This document shows positions 17,560-25,884 of a stretch of DNA of 64,000 bases, one piece after another; position 1 is the first letter of the stretch, and each line of letters begins with the position of its first letter. Both the position numbers and the translations under genes were made by a program. This DNA comes from an uncultured Duncaniella sp. (GTDB lineage Bacteria > Bacteroidota > Bacteroidia > Bacteroidales > Muribaculaceae), in NCBI GenBank assembly GCA_910586665.1, contig CAJUIX010000004.1, forward strand, positions 1-64,000, written 5' to 3'. The notes under the pieces are model-generated. The model was not told the DNA's origin and searched no databases. It saw only the letters and a list, made by a program, of their open reading frames with translations.

Positions 17560-18042
17560 ATGCTGCTCGATTTTTTTCAAGATGCTTTATTCGCGGCGAT
17601 AGCGGCTATCGGTTTTGCCGCTATAAGCAATCCGCCAAGGCGCGCCTACCTCTACTGCGCGCTTATAGCCGCCGTGGGCCACTCGGCGCGCTTCCTCATG
17701 ATGCAGACACCATTCCCTGGACTCCATATAGTCACCGCCAGCACTCTTGCCGCCCTGATTGTCGGACTCATGGCAGTGCTTCTCTCACCTGTGGCCAGGA
17801 CTCCCGCCGAGACATGCCTCTTCCCATCGCTGCTCCCCATGATTCCCGGCATCTATGCCTACAAAACTTTCGGGGCACTCGTCATGTGTATCTATCACGG
17901 GACGGAGTCTGAGTTCGGCCACTATTTCTTCCTCTTTGCAAGCAACGGTATGACCTGCCTCTTCATACTCGGCGGAATGGTGGTCGGCGCGACAATACCT
18001 ATATTTATATTCAAGAATATCTCGTTTCAGGCCACCCGTTGA
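17560..18042 (+). CDS. Threonine/serine exporter, ThrE C-terminal-type subunit (YjjB-like)
   Basis: The 160-residue, almost wholly hydrophobic protein has four or five helices. It contains the ThrE second-half signature (PF12821) FPSLLPMIPGIYAYKTFGAL around residues 87-106. It completes the exporter begun by the preceding gene. In Corynebacterium the two halves are one polypeptide; here, as in enterobacteria, they are separate. The downstream LysR gene begins 47 bp after the stop and may regulate this pair, which is inference from position only. Confidence 0.87.
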   Translation: MLLDFFQDALFAAIAAIGFAAISNPPRRAYLYCALIAAVGHSARFLMMQTPFPGLHIVTASTLAALIVGLMAVLLSPVARTPAETCLFPSLLPMIPGIYAYKTFGALVMCIYHGTESEFGHYFFLFASNGMTCLFILGGMVVGATIPIFIFKNISFQATR

Positions 18043-18089
18043 CCTCGCCCAAGCTCACATATATACCTCAATTCACCACATCAGACCCT

Positions 18090-18992
18090 ATGGAACTACG
18101 ACAGCTAAGATATTTTGTCAAGGTGGCCGAGACGCTCAACTTCTCCGAGGCGTCAAAGGCCCTGTTTATCACTCAGAGCACCCTCTCGCAGCAGATCAAG
18201 CAGCTGGAATTCGAGGTCGGCTCGAAGCTCTTCCAGCGCGACAGTCACAGCGTATGCCTTACCGAGGCGGGAAGCGAGCTGCTCCCTTACGCTGTCAGGA
18301 CCCTCCAGGCCTCGCAGCTCTGCATCGACCGCATGAACGACCTGCGCGACCTCGTGGCTGGTACGCTCAACATCGGCGTCACCTACTCGTTCAGCCCTAT
18401 TCTTACGGAGACGTTGCTCGAATTCATGAAGCTATATCCGGGTGTGAAGCTCAACATCTTCTATAAGCCAGTGTCGGAACTGATGACCATGCTTGCCGGG
18501 CGCGAGGTGGACTTCGCGCTCGCTTTCAGGCCTCGGCAGGCTCCTGACTGCGTGGAGTCGCACACGCTTTTCCAAAATTATCTCGCTGCAATCGTCAGGT
18601 CGGATCATCCGCTCGCCCGCATGCAGAAAGTCAGCTTCGAGGAGCTTGTCAAGTATGACCTCGCCCTCCCGACGCGCGGCTTGCAGGCGCGCAATTATTT
18701 CGATTCCGTCTGTCCGGCCACGGCCACGGATATGCGTGTGCGCATCGAGCTTAACGAGGTCAACATCCTGCTCAAACTCGTCAGTTGCAGCAACCTCGTC
18801 GGGGTGCTTGCCGAGGCGACAACCCACAATGTCAACGGCATCAAGGCTGTCCCGCTCGACATTCCCTCCAACGAGATGAGCGGATGTGTTCACACGCTCC
18901 GCGACAGCTACCATAAGCGCTCGATGTGTGAGTTTATCAGACTTCTGAGCGAGTCGGCAGCAATCAGGGAGCGTGTGAATTCGTGGCTTTAA
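18090..18992 (+). CDS. LysR family transcriptional regulator
   Basis: The 300-residue product starts at the ATG at 18090 (MELRQLRYFVKVAETLNFSE), the classical LysR N-terminus. An in-frame TTG 51 bp upstream adds nothing family-like. The winged helix-turn-helix spans about residues 3-60 (ASKALFITQSTLSQQIKQLE). The effector domain follows from about 90, with a periplasmic-binding-protein-like fold of the CynR/OxyR subgroup. The effector is not predictable. The gene follows the ThrE-like exporter in the same direction and is convergent with the S9 peptidase gene. Confidence 0.92.
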   Translation: MELRQLRYFVKVAETLNFSEASKALFITQSTLSQQIKQLEFEVGSKLFQRDSHSVCLTEAGSELLPYAVRTLQASQLCIDRMNDLRDLVAGTLNIGVTYSFSPILTETLLEFMKLYPGVKLNIFYKPVSELMTMLAGREVDFALAFRPRQAPDCVESHTLFQNYLAAIVRSDHPLARMQKVSFEELVKYDLALPTRGLQARNYFDSVCPATATDMRVRIELNEVNILLKLVSCSNLVGVLAEATTHNVNGIKAVPLDIPSNEMSGCVHTLRDSYHKRSMCEFIRLLSESAAIRERVNSWL

Positions 18993-18998
18993 TCTTTG

Positions 18999-19044
18999 GA
19001 GTATAGAGTTTAAAGTATAGAGTATAGAGGGGTTTAAGGTTTAG
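18999..19044. repeat. Short degenerate tandem repeat between lysR and the S9 peptidase gene
   Basis: Three copies of AGTATAGAG-like units (one as GAGTTTAAAGTATAGAG) lead into GGGTTTAAGGTTTAG. The final part is the same word found in the repeats around the four-helix-bundle gene at 25.8-26.3 kb. The tract runs into and supplies the S9 gene's stop codon (minus strand, 19041-19043). Confidence 0.75.
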
Positions 19045-21500
19045 TTCAGGGGCTTTTGGGGGTAGAGGGATTCCCACCACGAGGGGTCGTCCTGGAGGTA
19101 TTTGGCGAACCATGCGAAGATGGTTTCCTGCCATTTCTGACGCTTGTCAAATTCTGTAATCTGGTGGTTGGCTCCCCTGACTGCCACGAAGGCTGTCTCG
19201 CGTCCGAGGCGCTTGAGGGCGGTATACATCTGTATGCTCTCTCCGAAGGGGACGTTGGTGTCGCCGTCGCCGTGGAGGAAGAGAATCGGGGTATGGATCT
19301 TGTCGGCATTGTAGAGCGGGCTGCGCTTCACATAGAGGTCGGCGTGGCTCCAGGGATAGCTGTCGGCCATGCTGACTTCGCTGTAGGAGTAGCCCCAGTA
19401 GCCCTCGCCCCAGTAGCTTGTGTGGTCGCTGATGCCTGCGTGGGAGATTGCTGCGGCGAAGAGGTCGGTCTTGGTCTGGAGATACTGGGTCATGAAGCCG
19501 CCGTAGGATGCGCCGATGCATCCGATTTTCGACGCGTCGACCCAGGGATGATTTTCGGTGAAGAGTTTCACGCCCTCGATGATGTCCTCGGCGATGCCCT
19601 CGCCGGCTGTGTTGACGTGGCGTGAGGCATGCTGCTGGCCGAATCCGGCACTGCCTCCGGGGATGATGACGAGCACGACGTAGCCGTTGGCGGCATAAAG
19701 GTGGTGGGGGTAGCGCCCCTCAAAGGTTCGGCTTGTGGGGTTGCAGCCGCCGTAGTAGTTGACAATCATCGGGTACTTCTTTGCCGGATTGAAGTCCGGG
19801 GGGAGGATATAGCGTCCGCAGATGCTGTCGCCGCGGGAGGTGACGAAGTCCCACGCCTCGCAGCGGCCTATGCGGATGCCGTCGAGACGCTCGGCGCTGA
19901 GGTCCTCGATGAGCTTGTGGCGGAGCGATTTGGTGTTGAGCGCATAGCTGCGGTCGGAGTTGGAGGCTCCCTGTCCGTAGTAGACGAGTGCGGGCGCCGT
20001 GGCGGCCATGTCGAAGTTCATGACATATTCCTCGCCGGCCTTGAGGTTCTCGATTTTACCGCTGGTGGGGTTGACGCGGTAGAGCGACTTGAGGTCTCTG
20101 TCCTCGGCGGTGAAGTAAATCATGCCGTCGTTGCTGCTCCATTCGAATTCTTCAATCGCGGGGTCGAAGTCGCGGGTGAGCGGTGTGATTTTTCCGTCGG
20201 TGGCGTTGATGACATAGAGTTGGTAGTCATACATGCTCGGAGTCATGCTCTCGGGAATCGTCCTTCCGATGTTGTCGAAGGCTTCGGGCGAGGCGCTGAC
20301 TGCGATCTTGCTGCCGTCGGGCGAGAGGCGCATGCTCCCGATGAAGCCCTCCTTTTCAAAAATGGTGCGGGTTGAGTTGTCGGCGAGGTCGAGGAGGTAG
20401 AGCGACACGAGCGATGAGGGGCGCTTCTCGATGCGGGTCTCATGGACCGAGAAGAGGAGTCGGCGGCCGTCGGCGGAGATTCCTCCGAGACCTATGTTGC
20501 GGTTGCCGAAGGTGAGCGGGGTCGAAAGGCCTGTGGCGAGGTCATATTTCATCAGTGTGCCTCTGTTGCGCCAGCCGGGCTGACGGTCTTCGGGGTGGAT
20601 GATTTCGTAGAGGTCGGCATCTTTCTCCTTCGGGCCTTCCTGGGTTTTGAGATAGATGAGGTAGTCCTCGGTGGGGGCTATGGTGAAGCGGTGGGTCGGG
20701 AGGGAGGTGGCTATGACTGTCTCCTTGCCGTCGACCGGGTCGATTGTCAGCATTTGGGGCTTGCCGCCGGCATATCTTGTCTCATATAGCAGGTCGCTCT
20801 TGGGCATCCACCTTACGGGGTTGGTATAGGTGGCCAGGAGGCGTCCCGTGGCGAAGTCGCTGATGCGGTAGGCGAAGGTGTTTGTGCCGTCGTCATGGGT
20901 GGTGTAGTAGCTTTGGAGGAGGTATTTGCCCGAGGGTGAGAGACTGACAGAGCTTATGCGGCGTCCGGTCATGACGTCGAGGAGGGTGAAGCGCCGCGGC
21001 CCCTTGCTGTTGACGGTGAGCAGGGCTGTGTTGTCACCCTCGATGCTCACGCGTATGAAGTCGGGAGTGCTGTCCGCGGTGAGGCATTTGATAGTCACCT
21101 GGTGGGTGGCGGGGCTGAGGGTGAGTTTGCCGTCGTCGTTCTTCTTGCCGTCGACATAGGTCTCGTACTTCTTCAGTCCCTCGACTTTGAGGGTTCCGCT
21201 GAAGTAGCGCTCGTTGTCGATGCTGAAGTTGAGCAGGTGGAGCGCCGGTTTGTCGGAGGTGGGGAGGGTCGGGGAGTCGAAGCGGGTGCCTTTGTCGGCG
21301 TTGGCGAGGGGGATTTCGACTGAGAGGAGCGACGAAGGGTCAAATTTCTTGGAGTTGACATCGACGCTGTCGACCATCACGGGGGTGTTTATTGCGAAGG
21401 GGCCGCTGTAGTTGAAGGTGGTGACGTCCATCTTCCCGGCGTGGGCCGCGCCGGCAACGACCGCTGCCGTCAGGGCGGCACAAAGCAGACGATTTTTCAT
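19041..21500 (-). CDS. S9 family prolyl oligopeptidase-type peptidase
   Basis: Secreted or periplasmic serine peptidase of 819 residues. A signal peptide (MKNRLLCAALTAAVVAGAAHAG) is followed by a beta-propeller region (about 150-540, with WD40/DPP-like repeats such as LSPDGSKIAVSA) and an alpha/beta-hydrolase domain (about 570-819). The catalytic triad is visible: Ser665 in GASYGG, Asp747 in HGDGDTNVPF and His779 in RGANHQI. Enzymes of this family release dipeptides or cleave after proline in short peptides. The exact specificity cannot be read from sequence. It is divergent from the TrmH-family gene. Confidence 0.92.
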   Translation of the reverse strand: MKNRLLCAALTAAVVAGAAHAGKMDVTTFNYSGPFAINTPVMVDSVDVNSKKFDPSSLLSVEIPLANADKGTRFDSPTLPTSDKPALHLLNFSIDNERYFSGTLKVEGLKKYETYVDGKKNDDGKLTLSPATHQVTIKCLTADSTPDFIRVSIEGDNTALLTVNSKGPRRFTLLDVMTGRRISSVSLSPSGKYLLQSYYTTHDDGTNTFAYRISDFATGRLLATYTNPVRWMPKSDLLYETRYAGGKPQMLTIDPVDGKETVIATSLPTHRFTIAPTEDYLIYLKTQEGPKEKDADLYEIIHPEDRQPGWRNRGTLMKYDLATGLSTPLTFGNRNIGLGGISADGRRLLFSVHETRIEKRPSSLVSLYLLDLADNSTRTIFEKEGFIGSMRLSPDGSKIAVSASPEAFDNIGRTIPESMTPSMYDYQLYVINATDGKITPLTRDFDPAIEEFEWSSNDGMIYFTAEDRDLKSLYRVNPTSGKIENLKAGEEYVMNFDMAATAPALVYYGQGASNSDRSYALNTKSLRHKLIEDLSAERLDGIRIGRCEAWDFVTSRGDSICGRYILPPDFNPAKKYPMIVNYYGGCNPTSRTFEGRYPHHLYAANGYVVLVIIPGGSAGFGQQHASRHVNTAGEGIAEDIIEGVKLFTENHPWVDASKIGCIGASYGGFMTQYLQTKTDLFAAAISHAGISDHTSYWGEGYWGYSYSEVSMADSYPWSHADLYVKRSPLYNADKIHTPILFLHGDGDTNVPFGESIQMYTALKRLGRETAFVAVRGANHQITEFDKRQKWQETIFAWFAKYLQDDPSWWESLYPQKPLN

Positions 21501-21582
21501 TGTGATAAGACTGGTATGTTGTGGAATATTATATGCGATAATGCAAATTTAGCTAAAATAATTGCGATTTCGGCAGCTGTGG

Positions 21583-21613
21583 TTGGAAAAACGGGGCCAT
21601 AAGGCTAATTTTG
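21583..21613 (+). promoter_or_regulatory. Promoter for the TrmH-family methyltransferase gene
   Basis: TTG (21583-21585), a 20-bp spacer and TAATTTTG (21606-21613) fit the Bacteroidetes consensus. On the other strand TAAATTTG (21544-21551) is a likely -7 element for the divergent S9 peptidase gene. Confidence 0.65.
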
Positions 21614-21653
21614 CAATGTTTTTCCAATACTGCCAACCATATATCGCTACGCT

Positions 21654-22454
21654 ATGCCGATTATACATATAAATTCGCTCTGCGGGGAGGGGGTGGGGGT
21701 CTACGGCTCACTCACCGAGGCGCAGCTGCGCAACCGTCTCGAGCCTGAGAAGGGGATTTTCATTGCCGAGAGTCCCAAGGTGATCCGTGTCGCCGTCGCC
21801 GCCGGCTACCAGCCTCTGTCGTTGCTCTGCGAGGAGCGACATATCACGGGTGACGCCGCCGACATCGTGGGCGCCTTTCCCGACATGCCTGTCTACACCG
21901 CCTCGCGGGAGCTGCTGGAGTCGCTGACGGGCTACAGGCTGACGCGCGGTGTCCTTGCGGCCATGAGGCGGCGCCCCTTTCCGCCGCTGACGACCCTCCT
22001 CGAGGGGGCGCGGCGCGTGGTGGTCATCGACAGCGTGGTCGACACTACCAATATCGGGGCAATCTTCCGCTCGGCGGCGGCTCTGGGAATCGACGCGGTG
22101 CTGCTGACGCCGCAGTCGTGCGACCCGCTTAACCGCCGCGCCGTCAGGGTGTCGATGGGGACTGTCTTCCAGGTGCCGTGGGCGTGGCTCGACGCGCCTG
22201 TAGGCTCGCTGCGCGACTATGGTTTCAAGACTGTGGCTATGGCACTGACCGACAAGTCAGTGCCCCTCGACGACCCCGCTCTCAAAGCGGAGCCGAGGCT
22301 GGCAATCGTCATGGGCACCGAGGGTGACGGCCTTGCCGACAAAACTATCGCGTCGGCTGACTACACCGTGCGCATCCCTATGGCCCACGGCGTCGACTCG
22401 CTCAACGTCGCCGCAGCCGCAGCCGTCGCCTTTTGGGAACTCCGCAGCAGGTGA
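21654..22454 (+). CDS. TrmH/SpoU family RNA 2'-O-methyltransferase
   Basis: The 266-residue SPOUT enzyme transfers methyl from S-adenosylmethionine to ribose 2'-OH of tRNA or rRNA. The three SpoU motifs are intact: motif 1 TNIGAIFRSAAALG, motif 2 LAIVMGTEGDGL and motif 3 IPMAHGVDSLNVAAAAAV, which form the knotted cofactor site. The N-terminal third (about 1-110) resembles the substrate-binding L30e-like domain. Which RNA is modified cannot be told from sequence. It is a single-gene unit with its own promoter. Confidence 0.9.
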   Translation: MPIIHINSLCGEGVGVYGSLTEAQLRNRLEPEKGIFIAESPKVIRVAVAAGYQPLSLLCEERHITGDAADIVGAFPDMPVYTASRELLESLTGYRLTRGVLAAMRRRPFPPLTTLLEGARRVVVIDSVVDTTNIGAIFRSAAALGIDAVLLTPQSCDPLNRRAVRVSMGTVFQVPWAWLDAPVGSLRDYGFKTVAMALTDKSVPLDDPALKAEPRLAIVMGTEGDGLADKTIASADYTVRIPMAHGVDSLNVAAAAAVAFWELRSR

Positions 22455-22460
22455 TGATAC

Positions 22461-22750
22461 TTAGAGTGAAACTGTCAGCAATTCACTTGCGAATTTATGA
22501 AGCCCGTCGGCAATGCGGTCAATTTCAATAAGCTTTCTATGTCCAGGCGATACTCGATTTCAAATTCACCTTTGATTTGCTCAGGCCATCTATCCTCGGG
22601 AAGATTCTTTTTAATTAGTTCTATGGCTTTAAGCGTGTCAGTCTTGACCGCTTCGACAGATTCTCCGGCGGCATATATTCCATCGCAGTTCTCAGAATAG
22701 CCTGAGAAAAAGTCTGACGACTTCTCTATAATCATGACAATCTTTTCCAT
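22461..22750 (-). pseudogene. HicB-family antitoxin remnant with internal deletion and frameshift
   Basis: From the ATG at 22750 the product begins as a typical HicB-like antitoxin partial-RNase-H domain (IIEKSSDFFSGYSENCDGIYAAGESVEAVK, in two pieces here). At about residue 74 the frame shifts. It then reads LTALPTGFINSQVNC and stops at 22475. A neighbouring frame reads IEIDRIADGLHKFASELLTVSL to a stop at 22461, which looks like the normal C-terminus of longer HicB proteins. The intervening DNA-binding region is missing. No hicA toxin gene is adjacent. I interpret this as a decayed antitoxin; a 91-residue protein may still be made. Confidence 0.6.
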
Positions 22751-22760
22751 AAAGTAAAAG

Positions 22761-22823
22761 TAGCCATTTTTCTATTAATAACAAGTCAAAAGACTGGAAT
22801 AATAGAAAAATGGCTATTTTTTT
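22761..22823. terminator. Strong hairpin between the lipoprotein gene and the hicB remnant
   Basis: A 17-bp perfect inverted repeat (22761-22777 with 22800-22816, TAGCCATTTTTCTATTA) has a 22-nt loop and T7 on the plus side. On the minus strand it lies just after the lipoprotein stop codon and just before the hicB start. Confidence 0.8.
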
Positions 22824-22840
22824 AACAATCGGAGTTAACT

Positions 22841-23606
22841 CTATTCAAACGGCCATTCACGGCCGGTAAGCCCGTAGTAAAGTCTCTTGCAGGAGATAGT
22901 GCGGATCGTGTTTCCATCTACGAATGGTAAGACTTCCCCGTAATATTCATATAATATTGGGAACATATAGCTGTAAGCCTCCTCTGAGTTCGAAAAATAT
23001 TTTTCTGTCTCCCCGGGTCTGAAGATAGATTCAGATGTAGTTTTGTAGGCCAATGTCGTATACCATTCATATCCGATGCGAGATATGCTCCCGTCTTCTC
23101 TATAAGACGGCTCATAGCGCGAATGTTTTGAAATAATAAATGATCCCGATGTGATTGATTCAATGGTATTATCGATTGAATTATCTATAATGATTTTTTT
23201 ATTATCATTACTAATCGCAAACGGTTTGGTGATATAAATACCTATCTGTTGATTTGTATCGGATTCATATTTTTTCCAGACATAGTTTAATCCGTCAGTA
23301 ATAGGTTCGTGTGAAGAGGGATATTTCCGAATAATCAGATTACCCTTTTGTATAGCTATGTCAGGTGAATAAGTTTCACCATCGATTTGATTATTCGGCA
23401 CATATTTCCATTCGGTAGTATCATTCTTGGTATAGCAATTGATGTCATTACATTCGAAGAATATCGGCTCCTCAGTTGTCATCAACTTTTCAATAATCAT
23501 CTCGTCGGATTGCGCGAGGGCATCATCCTCCGTGCATGAGCAGAAGACCGGCGTGCAAATAGCGAGGGCTGACAATAGTGCCCAGGTTGATTTAAATTTT
23601 TTTCAT
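22841..23606 (-). CDS. Putative lipoprotein with a +1 slip in A7 after the start codon
   Basis: The main frame (22841 to 23575) encodes about 244 residues with no recognised family. Near its start is a hydrophobic segment ending in a lipobox-like FCSC (SALAICTPVFCSCTEDD). It opens only with a TTG. An ATG at 23606 followed by seven A residues runs into TAA after four codons. With six A residues the same ATG would give MKKFKSTWALLSALAIC joined to the lipobox, a complete lipoprotein signal peptide. The gene is AT-rich compared with its neighbours, suggesting acquisition. It may be off-phase, decayed or mis-sequenced. Confidence 0.6.
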
Positions 23607-23805
23607 AAATAATTATCTTAAACATCTGTGAAGAAGTCGTTTATATAGTCAAAAGAAGCGGTGTTGGAGGGGTGGTGTGGCGCTGTGTCGATTTCCCCGT
23701 TGGCTATGTGATAGTGATTTTTGCAAATAAACAAAATTTTGGTCAAAAAAGCAATAGTTTCGATAAAAAATATTGAATTTTGCTATGACTAATTATAAAA
23801 ACGGG

Positions 23806-23849
23806 CCGCGTCCCTCGAAAGTCAGTGGGGTGACTTGCGAGGGACGCGG
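23806..23849 (-). terminator. Terminator of the rhamnose operon
   Basis: A 12-bp perfect stem, CCGCGTCCCTCG (23806-23817) with CGAGGGACGCGG (23838-23849), contains an inner GTCA/TGAC pairing. On the minus strand it is followed by CCCGTTTTTATAAT. The rest of 23607-23907 is AT-rich, and no gene or clear promoter was seen in it. Confidence 0.8.
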
Positions 23850-23907
23850 TTTGGAAGGTAACACTGCTTGTAAGTGACGCAGTGTTTATCGGATGTGGCG
23901 CGGTGGA

Positions 23908-24717
23908 TTATTTGGGCAGGTTGAAGGCGACGGTCATTTCGCGCATCTGCTCGTCGGTCATGCCGTCGGGCTCGAAGCCCATGTTCTTGGCGGCGATGTA
24001 GATGAGTGCTGACTTGTTGAGCACGTCAATCTGGTCGAAGGCGGCCATGACGTCTTTCTCGACAGCGAAGACACCGTGTTTCTCCCAGAGGGTGACGTCG
24101 TAGTCGCCGAGTTCCTTGATAGTGGCTTCGGCAAGTTCGTTGGAGCTGGGGAGCTTGTAGGGGATGATGCCGAGTCCGCGTGGGCAGAAGGCCTTGGTCT
24201 CGGGAATCATGCTCCAGAGCAGGCGGGTGGCCACGTCCTTTTCAAGGAACTTCTTGCAGTGGCTCATGGCCACGAGCTCGATGGGGTGGGTGTGGACCGA
24301 TGCCTTGTAGTCGGAGCCTTTGCCGATGAGGTAGTTGTGGACGGCGAGGTGTGAGGGAAGCTCGGAGGTGGGCTTGACGGGATTGTCGGCTATGATTTCA
24401 TAGTGGGCGCAGTCGTCGGTGATGCGGATGATCGAGCCGTTGTCCATCGGGCGGCGTGCGAGGTCGCGCATGCGCATGTTGGTGCCCTTGCAGTAGAAGT
24501 AGCACCCCTTGAGGTTGGGGAGGGTGAGACCTATCGGGGTGACGGGGGCTATGGCGGGCATGCGGCGGATTTCGTCGTCGATGTGCTCGGTGATGTTGAC
24601 TGTGATGTTGCCGCCGTTGCGCTCGGCCCACCCTTTTTGCCAGAGGTAGCCGGCGACTTCTGCGACTTTTTCAACCTCGTCCCTCAGCGCGGGACGGTTG
24701 TCTAATATAGATGCCAT
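23908..24717 (-). CDS. rhaD: Rhamnulose-1-phosphate aldolase
   Basis: Class II zinc aldolase that splits L-rhamnulose-1-phosphate into dihydroxyacetone phosphate and L-lactaldehyde. The 269-residue product has the family catalytic Glu in KPTSELPSHLAVH, the zinc histidines in VHTHP and a later histidine in LWEKHGVFAVE. The length is close to E. coli RhaD (274). It is the last gene of the rhamnose operon, 44 bp after rhaT, and is followed by a terminator. Its product lactaldehyde is the substrate of the FucO-like enzyme encoded at 39.4-40.6 kb. Confidence 0.95.
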   Translation of the reverse strand: MASILDNRPALRDEVEKVAEVAGYLWQKGWAERNGGNITVNITEHIDDEIRRMPAIAPVTPIGLTLPNLKGCYFYCKGTNMRMRDLARRPMDNGSIIRITDDCAHYEIIADNPVKPTSELPSHLAVHNYLIGKGSDYKASVHTHPIELVAMSHCKKFLEKDVATRLLWSMIPETKAFCPRGLGIIPYKLPSSNELAEATIKELGDYDVTLWEKHGVFAVEKDVMAAFDQIDVLNKSALIYIAAKNMGFEPDGMTDEQMREMTVAFNLPK

Positions 24718-24761
24718 AATGATTGTGATTTTTAATTATGTGATGATTGGGTTTTATAAAA

Positions 24762-25793
24762 TCAGACCAGCTGGGGGAGGAAGCACGACACGATGAGGAC
24801 CACGATGCCTATGACGAGAACGGTGATGGTCTTCGGCGAGCAACCTTTCCATTCCTTGAGGATGATGCCCCACACGTTGGAGAACACGACGTTGAGCGCC
24901 ATGAGGATGCAGAACGAGAGTGTCATGAGCGTGGGCGAGTCGGTCAGGAAGCCTTTGCCGAGGGCGAGTCCGAAGAACTGGCTGTACCACAAGGCACCGG
25001 CGAGGAGGCAGAAGAGGAGGTTGTTGGCGAGGACGCCGGTCTTGCCGTAGTCGCCCCAGGTGTGGTTCTTCTGATTCTGATAGAAACAGTAGACGGCGTT
25101 GGTGACGAAGCCTCCGAGCGTCACGAGGAATGTCGCGGGGAGGGTCTTGTAGATGTCGGGGGTGAGGTCGCCGAAGTTTATTCCGCTGCCGAATTCGAGG
25201 CCGACGTTGAAACATCCGCTCATGAAGCCGGCGAGGAGGGCGATCGTGATGCCCTTGGGGAAGTTGAAGTCCTTGACGGCGGCTTTCTTCTCCTCCTCGC
25301 TGAGCGACGATGCCTTCATCGAGCCTGCGATGCCGATAATGGCGATGCCGATGAGTGTGACGACCACTCCGAGAATCACCGAGAAGGTGAGTTGCGAGAG
25401 CGGGTCGTTCTCAGGGAAGAAGATGTTGAGCAGCACGGGACCCATTATGGTGCCGAGGCCGGCGCAGGTGCCGAGGGCTATCGATTGTCCGAGGGCCACG
25501 CCGAGATAGCGCATGGAGAGGCCGAAGGTCAGGCCGCCGACTCCCCAGAGTGCGCCGAAGAATACGGTCATCCATACGTTGAACGACTGTTCGGCAGTGA
25601 AGAGCTCGCCGAGGGAGTGTCCGGCGGGGACGGCGAGCAGCGCTCCGAGGAAGGGGAGTATGAGCCATGCGAAGACGCCCTGTACAATCCAGTAGCTCTC
25701 CCAGCTCCAAGATTTGATCTTGTTGATGGGCACATAGCAGCTCGACTGGCAAAACGCCCCGACAGCAATGATTAAAAGGCCGAGTAGTAGCAT
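24762..25793 (-). CDS. rhaT: L-rhamnose/proton symporter
   Basis: The 343-residue inner-membrane protein has about ten hydrophobic helices and the RhaT-typical N-terminus (GLLIIAVGAFCQSSCYVPIN and KIKSWSWESYWIVQG). It imports L-rhamnose with protons. It lies between the four-helix-bundle cassette and rhaD in the operon. Its start codon (25791-25793) is only a few bases from the left repeat tract, so the repeat now forms its translation-initiation region. Confidence 0.95.
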   Translation of the reverse strand: MLLLGLLIIAVGAFCQSSCYVPINKIKSWSWESYWIVQGVFAWLILPFLGALLAVPAGHSLGELFTAEQSFNVWMTVFFGALWGVGGLTFGLSMRYLGVALGQSIALGTCAGLGTIMGPVLLNIFFPENDPLSQLTFSVILGVVVTLIGIAIIGIAGSMKASSLSEEEKKAAVKDFNFPKGITIALLAGFMSGCFNVGLEFGSGINFGDLTPDIYKTLPATFLVTLGGFVTNAVYCFYQNQKNHTWGDYGKTGVLANNLLFCLLAGALWYSQFFGLALGKGFLTDSPTLMTLSFCILMALNVVFSNVWGIILKEWKGCSPKTITVLVIGIVVLIVSCFLPQLV

Positions 25794-25794
25794 T

Positions 25795-25884
25795 TTTTAG
25801 GGTTTAAGGTTTGGGTTTAAGGTTTAGAGAATACCGTGTTGGTTTGTTTAGGTTTAAGGTTTAGGTTTGAGGGTTAGGTTTAGA
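25795..25884. repeat. Left telomere-like repeat tract of the four-helix-bundle cassette
   Basis: Plus-strand units GGGTTTAAGGTTT and GGTTTAGGTTTAAGG repeat irregularly in two blocks (25795-25828 and 25845-25884) around a short spacer. A 19-nt word, GTTTAGGTTTAAGGTTTAG (25846-25864), is present in inverted orientation in the right tract. The inner end supplies the last residues (KPNPQT) and the stop codon of the enclosed gene. Confidence 0.85.

Noticed and set aside
24747..25775. 342-codon open frame opposite rhaT
   Set aside because: Highly charged Glu/Gly-rich shadow of a membrane-protein gene; no start-site signals.
25795..25884. Telomere-like CCCTAAA repeats as evidence of a linear replicon or eukaryotic sequence
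   Set aside because: The tract is short, irregular and internal to a bacterial operon, so the resemblance is superficial.
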